A stretch of 11,776 nucleotides of DNA from Porphyromonadaceae bacterium UBA7572 (GCA_002476625.1 DLLC01000069.1:1-11776), one strand, 5' to 3'; positions 1 through 7,807 are shown, counted from the first letter of the stretch. Numbers and translations are program-made. Notes: generated by a model from the sequence alone, not told the origin.

Positions 1-54
1 CACTTGCTGTTGGACTCTACACAAACCTTTATAAGGCTGAAAGGGCGCATTTTT

Positions 55-86
55 TTTCGGTTGTGTTTAATTATTTACTAAATTTG
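55..86 (+). promoter_or_regulatory. Bacteroidota-type promoter of the large secreted-protein gene
   Basis: TAAATTTG at 79-86 matches the Bacteroidota sigma-factor -7 consensus TAnnTTTG in all fixed positions. TTTC at 55-58, 20 bases upstream, is a three-of-four match to the -33 TTTG. Transcription would start near 92-95, giving an AT-rich leader of about 50 nt before the ATG at 143, with no purine-rich Shine-Dalgarno sequence. The match is seen directly; promoter activity is inferred. Confidence 0.65.
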
Positions 87-98
87 CATTAATTGCAA
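84..98. promoter_or_regulatory. Inverted repeat over promoter and start site (operator candidate)
   Basis: TTGCA (84-88), TTAAT spacer, TGCAA (94-98) is a perfect 5-bp inverted repeat. It overlaps the last three bases of the -7 element (79-86) and the expected transcription start. A dimeric regulator binding here would block RNA polymerase. The symmetry is seen; binding is inferred. Short AT-rich palindromes also arise by chance. Confidence 0.3.
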
Positions 99-142
99 GA
101 AATGTATATTCATTACAAACAAAATAAAAAACAAATTATCCG

Positions 143-3100
143 ATGAGAAAATTGATTAAATGTGTGACAGCTGTGGTGGCTACGTTGCTGCTTCTGGCCA
201 CACCTCGTGTGTATGCCGACTCTGGCGTGCTGGCCACAAAGCAGTCCACGCTCTCGGGGCTGAAGTTGAGCCGACCCACTTCTGCTTCCGTGCCGGAGCG
301 GGTGCCTCGGCAAGCCGCGAGTATGGTGAAAATGACCGCCGCGCCCACATCTGTGGCAAAGGTGCCCGGCAGCAACACGGTGCTGTGTGGTGTAAAGGTG
401 TACGACGACGCTTGGGCAGCCGATGGAGCCACCATCGATGCCGGTATCTACACCGTGGAGGCGAAAGAGAATGGCTCCATCAAGAGTGTGAAGCAGAGCA
501 AGGACTGGATGTACACCCGTTCCGCCATTAAAATAGGCAGCACCTATTACGTGCTGTCGTCAAGCTTCACAGGCGAAACGAGCTATTACAGCAACTATTC
601 CACCTCCACATGGTTTCAGGGGGGCACCAGCGAGATTGACGCCGTGAATGTGGCCACCGACCTCACCTACGACCCGGTGACTGACAAGGTGTATGGCTAC
701 TTTTATGATGAGAACACCGGCGACTACACCCGTTTTTGCGAGTTCAGCATTTCGCTGGGCGAGGCCACTAAAATAGCCGATGCCGACCGCTCGGTGTATG
801 CCATCGCCTGCAACAAGGCTGGTGATCTTTATGGCGTGGGCAGCACTGGCTGGCTCTATAAAATCGACAAGAAAACAGGTGCGCAGGTGCCGGTGGGCCA
901 TACGGGGCTGTATCCGGTGGACCGCAACTCCATGACCTTCGACGATGCCACAGGGCGCCTCTATTGGGCTGCCACTTACGAGGAGTATGTGGATGGCAAG
1001 CGCAAATGGGTGTCGGCGCTTTACGAGGTGAACACCCACAATGGTAAGCTCACCAAAATCAAGGACCTTCCCGGCAATGCAAGTTTCTCTGGCTTGTTTG
1101 CCATGCCCTACTCCACTCCGCTCAGCGCACCCCGTGCCGTGAGCGATGTGAAAGTGAGTTTCGCCAACTTTGGCGACACCTTTGGCGACATCTCTTTCAC
1201 TGCCCCTACACAGAATGTGGACGGAAGTGCCATCACAGGCAATGTCAGCGTGATTGTGAACAAGGCGGGCGCCGACACGGTGGTGACGGGCGTTGCCCCA
1301 GGTGCCACTTACACGATGAAGCAAGTGAGCCTTGAGCCTGGCTATCAGACGCTGAGTTTCACCCCAGCCAACGCTGAGTACCAAGGTGAGCTGGCATGGC
1401 ACAAGGTGTATGTGGGCGAAGATGTGCCAGGCACTCCCTGTAATGTGATACTCGCTGAGCAAGACGGCAAGGCGGTGCTATCGTGGTCGGCTGCAGATTT
1501 AGGTATGAACGGCGGCGAATACAACAAGAGCGCCGTGGCCTACAAGATAGTGCGCTACCCCGATGCCGTGGTAGTGGCTGACAACTATAAGAGCAATGTG
1601 TTTGTTGACGACAAGCTCGGCTCTGGCACAAAGGCTTACTATTACGAGGTGACAGCGTTCACCAGCAAGGGAAAGAGCGAGCCCGCGCAAAGCAACAAGG
1701 TGACCTTCGGCGACGGCTATGTGGTGCCGTTTGTGGAGAGCTTCGACACCAAGGACGCTTTCGATCTGTGGACAGTGTACGACACCAATGGCGGCAGCAC
1801 TTGGCAATATGATGCCACAGGAAAGAGGGTGTACTATAAATACGACCAAAGCCCCAACAAGCTGCCTGGCGCCGACTGGCTCATATCACCTAAGGTAGCG
1901 CTCAAGGCTGGCAAGACCTATCGGTTAAGCATATATGCCCGCGCTTATTCAAAATCTTACCCTGAAAATTTCAAGGTGGCTCTTGGCACCGATGCGTCGC
2001 CCACTACCATGACCACCGAGCTGCTGAAAGTGGAGGACTACAAAAACACCTCAGGCGAAAAGCACCAGGTGACCTTTACCGTTGATGCCGACGGCTACTA
2101 TAACCTTGGTATTTACGAGTTTAGCAACCCCTATATGTATCGTCTGGACATTGACGATGTGGCAATCGACGTGCTCGATGCCAATGCCCCTGCGGCAGTG
2201 ACCGACCTCAAGGTAACTGCTGGCGAGAAAGGCGCCCTGAATGCCACCGTGAGCATGACAGCCCCCACCCTCGACACCAAGGGAGGCAAGCTGAGTGAGA
2301 TCACAGCGGTGAATGTGTATCGTGGCGCCGACAGCGCTCCTGTGCGTAGCTTCCTCAATCCTGCACCTGGCGTGAGCCTCAGCTGGACCGACACCGATAT
2401 CACCAAGGCTGGCATCTACACTTACCGTGTGGTGGCTTCAAATGCCGCAGGAAATGGCGCTGAAGCCTCTGAATGGGCTTTCGTGGGCGTGGATAAGCCT
2501 GAAGCCCCTCGAAATCTGAAACTTGTGGACCGCGACGGCAACGCCGTGCTCACTTGGGACGCTCCAGAGGTGGGAGCCAATGAAGGCTACATTGACGCCT
2601 CGAAACTTTATTATCAAGTGTGGCGCTACGACAACTACACCAAAATGGCAGATTCGCTGAAGGTGACCACCTTCACCGACACAAAGGTGAACGCCACCAG
2701 CCAGACCCTCATCGATTACGTGGTGTTCCCATACATCGACGGCGTGCGTGGAAATTATGCCCTCAGCGAGGCGGTGATTTTCGGACCTGCCTACAAGGCA
2801 CCGCTTGCTGAAACGTTCAGAAACGCCGACATGAACTATTATCCTTGGGTAAAGGAGAGCGACAAGCCCATGGTCAATGGCTGGACACTCGACGCAAGTG
2901 GCACCAATCCGGCTGCAAGCGACCAGAACGGCGATGGCGGATTTGCCACTTTCCACTCTGTGGGCGAAGGTGTGGGCATTCACGCTCGGTTCAGTTCTCC
3001 TAAAATCGATATTTCATCGCTCAGTAATCCTGAATTGAGCTTCTGGATGTATCATTCACACATCGACAGCATTTCATCTGCCGAGAGCATTGAGATAGAG

Positions 3101-4597
3101 GTGATGCGCGATGGTGGAGAGTTTGAAAAGATTGACGGCGCCAAGTGGATGCGCGATAGCGGCACCACTGGCTGGCAGCGTCACACAGTGAGCCTTGCCG
3201 GAGTGAAAGGTGCGGGCAACATTCGCGTGGCATTCTTAGGCACCACAGATGGAGGCCAGGATGTGTATATCGACAACGTGGCTGTGACTGAAGGCGCCAA
3301 TATCGACCTTGAGGCCACCGCATTCAGCGCGCCACGCCGTATAGCCTGTGGCGAGAACGCTGGTTACAGCGTGAAGGTGACCAACGTGGGTAGCCAGGCG
3401 GTGGATTCCTACACCGTGACGCTCACCTCTGCCGATGGCACACAGTTGGCTTCTGCCACAAAGACTGGCATAGCCAGCGGTGAAGAGCAGAACGTGGACT
3501 TTGACGTGAAATTCGACAAGGTGGGCACAGAGACGCTTACCGCCACTGTGGTTTGCGCTGCCGACCAGAAGCCTGCCAACAACACTGTCACTGCCACCAC
3601 CAAGGTGGTGGAGCCTGTTCTGCCAGCACCTACCAACCTTACATTCTCATTCAAGGACGGCCTTCTGGATCTTTACTGGGACGCTGCCGATGCCCGTGGC
3701 GCTGTCACCGACAGCATCGAGAGCTATGAGGATTTCGCTATCGACAACGTGGGTGAGTGGACAATGGTGGACCGCGACTACGATGTCACTTACAGCATTC
3801 ACAAAGACCTTGAAAGCTATCCTCACGAGTCGGAGCCGAAAGCATTCCAAGTGTGCAACGCCAAGCGTCTGGGCATTGACATCTGGCCAGAGGGAACGCC
3901 ACATTCTGGCAACAAGTTCCTGATGGCGATGGCCAATATGAACTATGTGAACAACGACTGGCTGATTTCGCCACAGCTCAATGGCACATCGCAAGTGATT
4001 TCGTTCTTCGCCAAGGCCTTTACCAACCAAAACGGCACCACTGAGCGTATGCGTGTGCTCTACTCCACCACCGACACCGAGCCATCGCACTTTGTGCAGG
4101 TGAGCCGTGGCGACTATATAGAGCTACCCGAAACGTGGACGGAATACTCTTACCGTGTGCCAGAGGGTGCGAAATACTTTGCCATCAACTGTGTGTCGCC
4201 AGGCGGAACGCAATCATTTGCCATGTTTGTGGACGACCTCTCGTTCAACGACCTCTCCGTGCCTGTGCTCAAGCTCAAGGGCTATGAGGTGTATCGCGAC
4301 GGCCATATAATAGGCTGGAACGCTCCCGACCAGACTGGCTTCTCTTATGCGCCAAGCTACGACTCGAAATACACCGTCCGTGCCGTTTACGACAAGGGCA
4401 ATAGTGCATTCAGCAATGAAGTGGAAGTGAAGGTGAGCGGTGTGGACGACGTGACGGCTGCAAAGACGGTGAAGAGTGTGACCTATGTCAATGCCCTCGG
4501 CATGCAGTCGAGCACTCCATTCGAAGGCGTGAACCTTGTGGTCATCCGCTACTCCGACGGCACCACTGCCACCACAAGGCAAGTGATGAGGCCATAG
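143..4597 (+). CDS. Secreted multidomain Fn3 / choice-of-anchor J / CARDB protein
   Basis: A 1484-residue exported, probably surface-bound or released protein of unknown ligand. Residues 1-25 are a Sec signal peptide (KCVTAVVATLLLLA core, cleavage likely after VYA). Residues 75-325 carry beta-propeller-like repeats (LTYDPVTDKVYGY, MTFDDATGRLYWA). Then come an Fn3-like domain (328-427), Fn3 (430-522, AVLSWSAAD), choice-of-anchor J (526-680, DWLISP at 578-583), Fn3-like (682-785), Fn3 (787-880, AVLTWDAPE), a second anchor J (884-1050, ending VYIDNVAV) and CARDB (1053-1155). A final Fn3 starting at 1160 is interrupted by a third anchor J (1190-1370, DWLISP at 1272-1277) and resumes at 1376-1432. 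Residues 1433-1484 resemble a type IX-like sorting tail (GVNLVVIRYSDGTT). The ATG at 143 gives the signal peptide directly. No catalytic domain is recognised, so an adhesive or glycan-binding role is only a guess. A strong terminator follows the gene, so it is probably monocistronic. Confidence 0.88.
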   Translation: MRKLIKCVTAVVATLLLLATPRVYADSGVLATKQSTLSGLKLSRPTSASVPERVPRQAASMVKMTAAPTSVAKVPGSNTVLCGVKVYDDAWAADGATIDAGIYTVEAKENGSIKSVKQSKDWMYTRSAIKIGSTYYVLSSSFTGETSYYSNYSTSTWFQGGTSEIDAVNVATDLTYDPVTDKVYGYFYDENTGDYTRFCEFSISLGEATKIADADRSVYAIACNKAGDLYGVGSTGWLYKIDKKTGAQVPVGHTGLYPVDRNSMTFDDATGRLYWAATYEEYVDGKRKWVSALYEVNTHNGKLTKIKDLPGNASFSGLFAMPYSTPLSAPRAVSDVKVSFANFGDTFGDISFTAPTQNVDGSAITGNVSVIVNKAGADTVVTGVAPGATYTMKQVSLEPGYQTLSFTPANAEYQGELAWHKVYVGEDVPGTPCNVILAEQDGKAVLSWSAADLGMNGGEYNKSAVAYKIVRYPDAVVVADNYKSNVFVDDKLGSGTKAYYYEVTAFTSKGKSEPAQSNKVTFGDGYVVPFVESFDTKDAFDLWTVYDTNGGSTWQYDATGKRVYYKYDQSPNKLPGADWLISPKVALKAGKTYRLSIYARAYSKSYPENFKVALGTDASPTTMTTELLKVEDYKNTSGEKHQVTFTVDADGYYNLGIYEFSNPYMYRLDIDDVAIDVLDANAPAAVTDLKVTAGEKGALNATVSMTAPTLDTKGGKLSEITAVNVYRGADSAPVRSFLNPAPGVSLSWTDTDITKAGIYTYRVVASNAAGNGAEASEWAFVGVDKPEAPRNLKLVDRDGNAVLTWDAPEVGANEGYIDASKLYYQVWRYDNYTKMADSLKVTTFTDTKVNATSQTLIDYVVFPYIDGVRGNYALSEAVIFGPAYKAPLAETFRNADMNYYPWVKESDKPMVNGWTLDASGTNPAASDQNGDGGFATFHSVGEGVGIHARFSSPKIDISSLSNPELSFWMYHSHIDSISSAESIEIEVMRDGGEFEKIDGAKWMRDSGTTGWQRHTVSLAGVKGAGNIRVAFLGTTDGGQDVYIDNVAVTEGANIDLEATAFSAPRRIACGENAGYSVKVTNVGSQAVDSYTVTLTSADGTQLASATKTGIASGEEQNVDFDVKFDKVGTETLTATVVCAADQKPANNTVTATTKVVEPVLPAPTNLTFSFKDGLLDLYWDAADARGAVTDSIESYEDFAIDNVGEWTMVDRDYDVTYSIHKDLESYPHESEPKAFQVCNAKRLGIDIWPEGTPHSGNKFLMAMANMNYVNNDWLISPQLNGTSQVISFFAKAFTNQNGTTERMRVLYSTTDTEPSHFVQVSRGDYIELPETWTEYSYRVPEGAKYFAINCVSPGGTQSFAMFVDDLSFNDLSVPVLKLKGYEVYRDGHIIGWNAPDQTGFSYAPSYDSKYTVRAVYDKGNSAFSNEVEVKVSGVDDVTAAKTVKSVTYVNALGMQSSTPFEGVNLVVIRYSDGTTATTRQVMRP

Positions 4598-4648
4598 CAC
4601 AAGGCATCACAGAAAAAAGGTAAGTAATATATCATATATACAATCGTC

Positions 4649-4703
4649 AACCGGGGCGGATTTGCCAAAGTCACAAATGGCACTTCCGCCCCGGTTTTCT
4701 TCT
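4649..4703 (+). terminator. Rho-independent terminator after the secreted-protein gene
   Basis: A perfect 12-bp stem pairs AACCGGGGCGGA (4649-4660) with TCCGCCCCGGTT (4685-4696). An inner 5-bp stem TGCCA (4663-4667) / TGGCA (4678-4682) is separated from it by a 2x2 internal loop, and the apical loop is 10 nt. The stem runs into the T-rich tract TTTTCTTCT at 4695-4703. It lies 51 bp after the stop codon at 4597 and insulates the next gene, which has its own promoter. Confidence 0.85.
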
Positions 4704-4798
4704 ACCTCGTTTCCTGCAATTTCTGGAAAAATGTGAAAATTCTACACTATTCCTTATTTTATGGGCTTCCTGCTCCGTCGCTTTCTGAAAGAGCTGTA

Positions 4799-4821
4799 GC
4801 CACATTGCGGCAATTGGTGGC
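4799..4821. promoter_or_regulatory. Hairpin/inverted repeat just upstream of a promoter
   Basis: GCCAC-ATTG (4799-4807), loop CGG, CAAT (4811-4814), bulge TG, then GTGGC (4817-4821): nine base pairs with a two-base bulge. It ends 4 bases before the -33 element at 4826. No T tract follows, so it is not a terminator. The position suits an activator or repressor site for the LtaS-like gene. The structure is seen; the role is inferred. The rest of 4704-4798 shows nothing I can name. Confidence 0.3.
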
Positions 4822-4825
4822 GCGG

Positions 4826-4857
4826 TTTGGGGGATTGGAGGGAAATGGCTAATTTTG
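4826..4857 (+). promoter_or_regulatory. Bacteroidota-type promoter of the LtaS-like gene
   Basis: TTTG at 4826-4829, a 20-base spacer, and TAATTTTG at 4850-4857 match the full Bacteroidota TTTG / TAnnTTTG promoter pattern. It is the best-formed promoter in the window. Start of transcription near 4863-4866 leaves a leader of only about 20 nt before the ATG at 4885, without a Shine-Dalgarno sequence. Confidence 0.72.
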
Positions 4858-4884
4858 TAGGGCATAAAGCAAAAATTCTCACTG

Positions 4885-6873
4885 ATGTATATGATGCGAA
4901 AAAAAATTCAAAATTTTTTGAAATACAATAGCTTTGCGCCACTGTTCACCGTGGTGTGCAACTTTGTGCTGGCGTATGCCGCGTATTTTCTGTGCCGCAT
5001 AGTGTTTCTGCTGGAGAATTACAGCAGTTTTTCCGACGGACTCACATGGCCGCACCTGGCCGAGATGCTGAAAGGCGGTTTCCTTTTCGACTCGTCGGCC
5101 ATCATGTACACCAATGCGCTGTGGATAGTGATGGTGCTGCTGCCGCTGCATCTGAAGGAGGTGCCCGCTTATCACAAGGTGTGCAAATGGCTGTTTGTGG
5201 TGGTGAATTCGCTTGCCGTGGTGATGAACCTTGCCGACTGTGTGTATTTTCAGTACACTTCACGCCGCACCACAAGCACCGTGTTCAGTGAGTTTAGCCA
5301 CGAGGGTAACCTTGTGGGGATTTTCGGCACGGAGCTGATTCGCCACTGGTATCTGCTGCTTATAGGCGTGGCGATGATTTATGGAATTTGGAGGCTGTAT
5401 CGCTCGAATGAATTGCGGCGGCACACCCTTTGCTGGTGGCGCTACTGCCTTGCCATGGTGGTGTCGCTGGTGGTGATGGCGCCCTGTGTGCTTGGCGGCA
5501 TGCGCGGTGGCTTGGCCCACTCTGTGCGGCCCATCACCGTGAGCAATGCCAACCAGTATGTGAACCACCCCACCGAGGCAGCCATCGTGCTCAACACGCC
5601 TTTCTCGCTGCTTCGCACCATTGGGAAGAATGTGTTTGAAGAGCCGCGGTATTTCGCCAGCCAGCAGCAGATGCAGGCGCTGTATTCACCTGTTCACCAG
5701 CCTGTGGCAGGCGTGAAGGCGAATCGAAAAAATGTGGTGGTGCTGATTGTGGAGAGCCTTGGAAAGGAGTATGTGGGAAGCCTGAACCGCAATCTTGACG
5801 GTGGAAAATATCGCGGCTACACGCCTTTCGTGGATTCGCTGCTCAGCAAGAGCCTCACTTTTGAATACACCTTTGCCAACGGGCGCAAGAGCATCGACGC
5901 CATGCCTTCCACCCTGTCGAGCATTCCGATGATGATAGAGCCGTTCTTCCTCACGCCTGCGTCGATGAACGACCTTACGGGGCTGGCCGGCATGCTGCGA
6001 AGCGAGGGGTATTACAGTGCCTTTTTCCATGGCGCGCAGAATGGATCGATGGGCTTTGAGGCGTTTGCCCGCGCTACGGGGTTCTGCAAGTATTTCGGCC
6101 GCACAGAATACAATGCCGACCCCGACGGTGGCGGTGACGCCGACTTTGACGGAATGTGGGCTGTGTGGGACGAGCCTTACCTTCAGCATGTGGTGAGAAT
6201 GGTGAGCGGCTTTAAGCAGCCTTTTGTGGCCTCGGTGTTCACTGCGTCGTCGCACCACCCTTTCAGAGTGCCCGAGCAGTATGCCTCGATTTACCCCGAC
6301 GAGGGCGGCCAGCCCATCCACAAGTGCGTGCGCTACACTGATATGGCATTGCGTAAATTCTTTGAGAGCGCAAGCCGTGAGCCTTGGTACCGGGGCACGG
6401 TGTTTGTGCTTGTGGCCGACCATACCAACCAGAGCAGCCACCCCTTCTATCGCACCGACCAGGGGCTATACAGCATACCCATTGCCTTTTTCACCCCCGA
6501 TGGCAGTCTGCGCCCCGGAATGAAGAAGAATGTGATTGCGCAGCAAATCGATGTGCTGCCCACTTTGCTGGGCTATTTAGGCTATGACAAGCCCTACATA
6601 GCCTTTGGCTGCGACCTGCTTCACACCCCTGCCGAAAAGACTTGGGCATTCAACTACAACAACGGCGTGTACCAGTACTTCAAGGGCGACCTTATGCTCC
6701 AGTTCGACGGGCAGCGCACCAAGGCGCTCTACCGCTTCAAGACCGACCCGATGCTCAAGCACAACCTCGCAGGGCAGCTTCATGCCGAGCAGCACCAGTT
6801 GGAACAGGAGCTGAAATCACTCATACAGCAATATATGCACCGCATGAACACCAACACCCTGCTCATCAAATGA
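4885..6873 (+). CDS. LTA synthase-family membrane sulfatase/phosphotransferase
   Basis: A 662-residue inner-membrane protein of the alkaline phosphatase superfamily, related to LtaS and OpgB. These enzymes move a phosphoglycerol or similar phospho-group from a phospholipid to an acceptor on the outer face of the membrane. About five hydrophobic segments are visible (roughly 18-43, 72-90, 99-118, 151-169, 184-204), followed by an extracytoplasmic catalytic domain from about residue 283. Visible active-site candidates are the metal ligand E290 in LIVES, the nucleophile S336 in NGRKSIDAMPS, the SSHHPF histidines 457-458, and D512-H513 in VADHTN. The nucleophile position is Ser where LtaS has Thr. 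Bacteroidota have no lipoteichoic acid, so the acceptor is unknown; a glycan, lipid A or phospholipid is possible. Starts at 4885, 4891 and 4894 are all in frame; 4885 is taken as the first after the promoter. The gene is probably monocistronic. Confidence 0.88.
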   Translation: MYMMRKKIQNFLKYNSFAPLFTVVCNFVLAYAAYFLCRIVFLLENYSSFSDGLTWPHLAEMLKGGFLFDSSAIMYTNALWIVMVLLPLHLKEVPAYHKVCKWLFVVVNSLAVVMNLADCVYFQYTSRRTTSTVFSEFSHEGNLVGIFGTELIRHWYLLLIGVAMIYGIWRLYRSNELRRHTLCWWRYCLAMVVSLVVMAPCVLGGMRGGLAHSVRPITVSNANQYVNHPTEAAIVLNTPFSLLRTIGKNVFEEPRYFASQQQMQALYSPVHQPVAGVKANRKNVVVLIVESLGKEYVGSLNRNLDGGKYRGYTPFVDSLLSKSLTFEYTFANGRKSIDAMPSTLSSIPMMIEPFFLTPASMNDLTGLAGMLRSEGYYSAFFHGAQNGSMGFEAFARATGFCKYFGRTEYNADPDGGGDADFDGMWAVWDEPYLQHVVRMVSGFKQPFVASVFTASSHHPFRVPEQYASIYPDEGGQPIHKCVRYTDMALRKFFESASREPWYRGTVFVLVADHTNQSSHPFYRTDQGLYSIPIAFFTPDGSLRPGMKKNVIAQQIDVLPTLLGYLGYDKPYIAFGCDLLHTPAEKTWAFNYNNGVYQYFKGDLMLQFDGQRTKALYRFKTDPMLKHNLAGQLHAEQHQLEQELKSLIQQYMHRMNTNTLLIK

Positions 6874-6875
6874 GT

Positions 6876-6912
6876 CCCCACCACGGCTTTATGCTGCTTT
6901 GGGGTGCTTTTT
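6876..6912 (+). terminator. Possible weak terminator in the convergent junction
   Basis: CCCCA (6876-6880) can pair with TGGGG (6900-6904), and five T residues follow at 6908-6912 after a three-base gap. The stem is only 5 bp with a 19-nt loop, and it lies inside the 3' end of the convergent CDF gene. It would end transcription of the LtaS-like gene. It is weak and may be chance. No matching T tract serves the opposite strand. Confidence 0.25.
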
Positions 6913-7794
6913 CACGGGCTCGATGTGGAGCATGATGTAGGTGCCTGAGCCAAACTCTCTACGCAGCGCCTGCTCTATGGCGGTGGCGTGGCGGTGCGAC
7001 TCCTCAAGGCTGATGTCCCCCGGCATGCGCAGGTGCATCTCTATGGCTATGATGCTGCCGATGCGGCGCGTGTGGAGCCGGTGAATGTCGCTCACCATTT
7101 TGTCGGCATACACGATGGCCTCAATCCTGTCTTCCGTCTCCTTTGGCAGACTCTCCTCGAGCAACTCGCCCGACGCTTGGCGGAGCAGGCGGAACGCTGC
7201 CACAAATATCAGGATGCTCACCACGATAGAGGCGATGGGGTCGAGCACAGCCCATCCGCTGCCCAGTGCCACGGCGCCGCCGATGCCTATAAAGGTGCCT
7301 ATCGACGAGAAAGCGTCGGAGCGGTGGTGCCAGGCGTTGGCCTCAAGGGCTTGAGAACCAACCTCTTTCGCCACCTTTCTGGTGATGCGAAACACCCACT
7401 CCTTCAGCACTACGCTTAAAGCTGCCGCCACAAGGGCGATGATGCCTGGAGTCTCCAGCGTATCGCCATGGGCAAAGCGTATCACTTTTTCCACGCCGTT
7501 CCATCCGAGCATCACCGCCACCACCACCAGCGCCATGCCGATGATTGACGATGCCACAGTCTCGTATTTTCCGTGCCCGTAGTCGTGGTCCTGGTCGGCA
7601 GGCTTGCTGCTGATTTTCACAAAGGCGATCACCACAATGTCGGTGATGAAGTCGCTCAGTGAGTGCACGGCGTCGGCAATCATGGCGGAGGAGTTGCCGA
7701 GCACTCCTGCCACAAACTTGAACACGAGCAGCACCATGTTCACGATGCTGCCGGTGAGGGTGACTTTATAGATTTTTTTGTCGCGATTTTGCAT
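6889..7794 (-). CDS. Cation diffusion facilitator (CDF) metal transporter
   Basis: A 301-residue inner-membrane divalent-metal/proton antiporter, about the length of E. coli FieF (300). It would export Zn, Fe or Mn ions from the cytoplasm. The transmembrane metal site is visible as H44xxxD48 (DAVHSLSD, TM2) and H156xxxD160 (HHRSD, TM5). The HxxxD/HxxxD pattern is usually linked with zinc-type CDFs, as in ZitB. Six hydrophobic segments are followed by the cytoplasmic dimer domain (about 210-295), which carries the family's HxLRTR-like stretch (here HRLHTRRIGS, 238-247), EMHLRMPGD and MLHIEP. The start at 7794 (MQNRDKK) fits the family; an upstream ATG at 7878 would lie inside the preceding gene and adds a non-homologous tail. 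It is the last gene of the pldA operon, 13 bp after the lactonase stop. Metal specificity is inferred only. Confidence 0.9.
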   Translation of the reverse strand: MQNRDKKIYKVTLTGSIVNMVLLVFKFVAGVLGNSSAMIADAVHSLSDFITDIVVIAFVKISSKPADQDHDYGHGKYETVASSIIGMALVVVAVMLGWNGVEKVIRFAHGDTLETPGIIALVAAALSVVLKEWVFRITRKVAKEVGSQALEANAWHHRSDAFSSIGTFIGIGGAVALGSGWAVLDPIASIVVSILIFVAAFRLLRQASGELLEESLPKETEDRIEAIVYADKMVSDIHRLHTRRIGSIIAIEMHLRMPGDISLEESHRHATAIEQALRREFGSGTYIMLHIEPVKKHPKAA

Positions 7795-7807
7795 AGGTGA
7801 TTTTTTA

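Noticed and set aside
26..57. Possible terminator of an upstream gene: CCTTT (26-30) / AAAGG (40-44) followed by eight T residues at 50-57
   Set aside because: The stem is only 5 bp, mostly A-T, and the T run starts five bases after it. The upstream gene is outside the window, so its strand is unknown.
86..94. Shared 9-mer GCATTAATT near the promoters of the secreted-protein gene (86-94, plus) and pldA (9775-9767, minus)
   Set aside because: It lies at different positions relative to the two -7 elements and is low-complexity AT-rich sequence. Chance is the simpler reading.
560..1462. A 300-codon minus-strand frame inside the secreted-protein gene, and a 251-codon one at 5686-6441
   Set aside because: Both are mirror images of well-supported genes, with no domain signature, no promoter and no start context.
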